NCBI GenBank assembly: GCA_009783805.1
Contig: WRCU01000150.1
Location: 1 to 5,121 of the forward strand
Direction: 5' to 3'
Source of the DNA: Oscillospiraceae bacterium
GTDB taxonomy: Bacteria; Bacillota; Clostridia; WRCU01
DNA length: 5,121 bases
This document shows, one piece after another, positions 4,314 through 5,121 of this stretch (position 1 is its first letter; every line of letters starts with the position of its first letter). A program made the position numbers and the translations under genes. The notes below the pieces were generated by a model, which was not told the origin of the DNA, did no database searches, and saw only the letters and a program-made list of their open reading frames with translations.

Positions 4314-5121
4314 TCAAAGCGCAAGCCTCAGGGCGGCTATCTCCTTGATCTCCAAGTCTATCTCCTTTTCGATCCTGGCTATGTCGTCCCTGATGCTCTC
4401 GACGGTCTCGGCTACGGCCTTGATCCGGCCCTCCTGCTTCCTGTCCTGCCTGGGTGGCCTGACTTGGGCGATGGCCGCGGCTTCCTTGTCGTCGCGATAA
4501 TCCGTACCATTTTCGTCTTTCCTAGGCCCGTTGTCAATACCCGCATCGGCGCCTTTTACGCCTTCGCGGCCACGCTGGCCATGCCTCTGCCTGACCTGCT
4601 CTCCTTGCCGTGGCTGCTCACCTTTCGCCGTCGCCTTCCTTTCAGGCACGGCGGAGGCCCCATCCTTGGCGTTCGGGGTGTCGTCCGGCTTAGGCCCATG
4701 CTTCCTCGGCCCATCCCTGCCTTCCTGCCTACCTTCGTTCCTGCCTTCGGGCCGGCCTTCATGCCTGCCTTCCTGCCGGCCCTCCGACCGAGCCTCGCGC
4801 CTGCCTTCCGACCGGCCCTCGGACCGGCCCTCGGACCGACCCTCACGCCTGCCTTCCTGCCGGCTCTCCGACCGGCCCTCCGACCGGCCCTCGTGCCTGC
4901 CGTGCCTCGACCCGTCGCCCACGGCCGGCAAGTCGGCCATGGCCTCATCCGCGTGGCCGTCCCTGCCTCTGCCCCTGCCGTACCGCCCGCCGTATCTCCT
5001 GCCCTCGCCTTCCTCGGCGTTGGCCATATCGTTCGCCTTAGGCTGCTGGCCGGGGCCGTCAACGGATTTGGACCCTTTCTTGCGCCCTTCCCCCTGGCCC
5101 TTCCCGCCGTCCCTGCCTTTC
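4314..5121 (-). CDS. hydrophilic x-E-G-R repeat protein with C-terminal coiled coil (N-terminus off right edge)
   Basis: I do not recognise this protein. The minus-strand frame is open from the right edge to the TGA at 4314-4316, giving 268 residues in the window. The ATG at 5027 is only internal: 31 further codons upstream are open, so the true start is outside. In order the protein shows a Gly/Lys-rich stretch, GRYGRGRGRDG-type Gly-Arg sequence, fifteen tandem x-E-G-R tetrapeptides (76-135 counted from the edge), and a long Lys/Glu/Gln/Pro/Gly-rich disordered-looking region. It ends in a heptad segment (236-268) with V, V, I, I, I, I, one E, then I, L, L at a/d positions. No membrane segment, signal peptide or cysteine is visible. 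Such a layout suits a flexible, charged scaffold or nucleic-acid-binding protein that oligomerises through its tail, but that is inference. Gly-Arg-rich segments often bind RNA. The 12-base repeats leave other frames open too. This frame is preferred because only it yields a regular coiled coil and ends at a sensible distance from the next gene. Confidence 0.7.
   Translation of the reverse strand, partial: KGRDGGKGQGEGRKKGSKSVDGPGQQPKANDMANAEEGEGRRYGGRYGRGRGRDGHADEAMADLPAVGDGSRHGRHEGRSEGRSESRQEGRREGRSEGRSEGRSEGRREARSEGRQEGRHEGRPEGRNEGRQEGRDGPRKHGPKPDDTPNAKDGASAVPERKATAKGEQPRQGEQVRQRHGQRGREGVKGADAGIDNGPRKDENGTDYRDDKEAAAIAQVRPPRQDRKQEGRIKAVAETVESIRDDIARIEKEIDLEIKEIAALRLAL
4317..4415 (-). other. 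C-terminal coiled-coil segment of the repeat protein
   Basis: The last 33 residues carry hydrophobic side chains at regular 4-3 spacing: V1, V5, I8, I12, I15, I19, then I26, L29 and L33, with a single Glu (position 22) out of register. Charged residues fill the other positions (RDD, EKE, EIKE). This is a textbook parallel coiled-coil pattern of nearly five heptads. It would make the protein a dimer or higher oligomer, or bind a partner helix. Confidence 0.75.
4716..4895 (-). repeat. fifteen 12-bp tandem units encoding x-E-G-R
   Basis: Fifteen consecutive 12-base units on the minus strand encode tetrapeptides ending in E-G-R. Two units are altered, one to E-S-R and one to E-A-R. The lead residue runs H,S,S,Q,R,S,S,S,R,S,Q,H,P,N,Q, always polar or Pro. 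The DNA units differ mainly at the lead codon and at silent third positions, which points to an old, selected array rather than a very recent expansion. The whole-codon unit means copy-number change keeps the frame. There are no unique spacers, so this is not a CRISPR array. Confidence 0.88.

Noticed and set aside
4716..4895. Regular repeats resembling a CRISPR array
   Set aside because: Units are 12 bp, directly adjacent and in a coding frame, with no spacers.
4556..5062. Second minus-strand frame through the repeat region, Ala/Gly/Arg-rich
   Set aside because: A 12-bp repeat without stops keeps every frame open. This frame ends mid-region and lacks the coiled coil and the conserved E-G-R core.

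Overview
The window looks archaeal, but the lineage cannot be fixed from sequence alone. It is GC-rich. Arg codon AGG and Ile codon ATA are common, AT-rich TATA-like islands lie upstream of genes, and one gene is a family 4 (iron-sulfur) uracil-DNA glycosylase, a type common in archaea and thermophilic bacteria. A GC-rich euryarchaeal or Thermoplasmatota-type genome would fit. I offer that only as a weak guess.

Layout, left to right. Positions 1-700 (minus strand) hold the N-terminal 233 residues of a DUF4380 / galactose-mutarotase-like protein that runs off the left edge. Positions 701-930 are a divergent intergenic region with one AT-only island that could serve as a TATA element and a possible folded leader. 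Positions 931-2412 (plus) encode a 12-helix MFS-like membrane protein with an odd Met/Pro-repeat tail. Its stop overlaps the start of a family 4 uracil-DNA glycosylase (2409-2984, plus) in an ATGA junction, so the two form a translationally coupled pair. A perfect 11-bp hairpin at 2986-3013 separates this pair from a convergent malic enzyme gene (3047-4222, minus, TTG start). Upstream of the malic enzyme are its own TATA-like promoter (about 4281-4290) and then, on the same strand, the C-terminal 268 residues of a very hydrophilic protein (4314 to the right edge). That protein has 15 tandem x-E-G-R tetrapeptides and a C-terminal coiled coil.

These genes do not make up one obvious pathway. Malic enzyme links malate and pyruvate in central carbon metabolism, the glycosylase removes uracil from DNA, and the others have no certain substrate. 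The MFS-glycosylase pairing is an arrangement rather than a demonstrated functional link. I see no mobile element, CRISPR array, tRNA or rRNA. The features most worth a second look are the repeat/coiled-coil protein, the altered catalytic loop of the glycosylase and the Met-repeat tail of the transporter-like protein. I did not find convincing evidence of a new multi-gene system.
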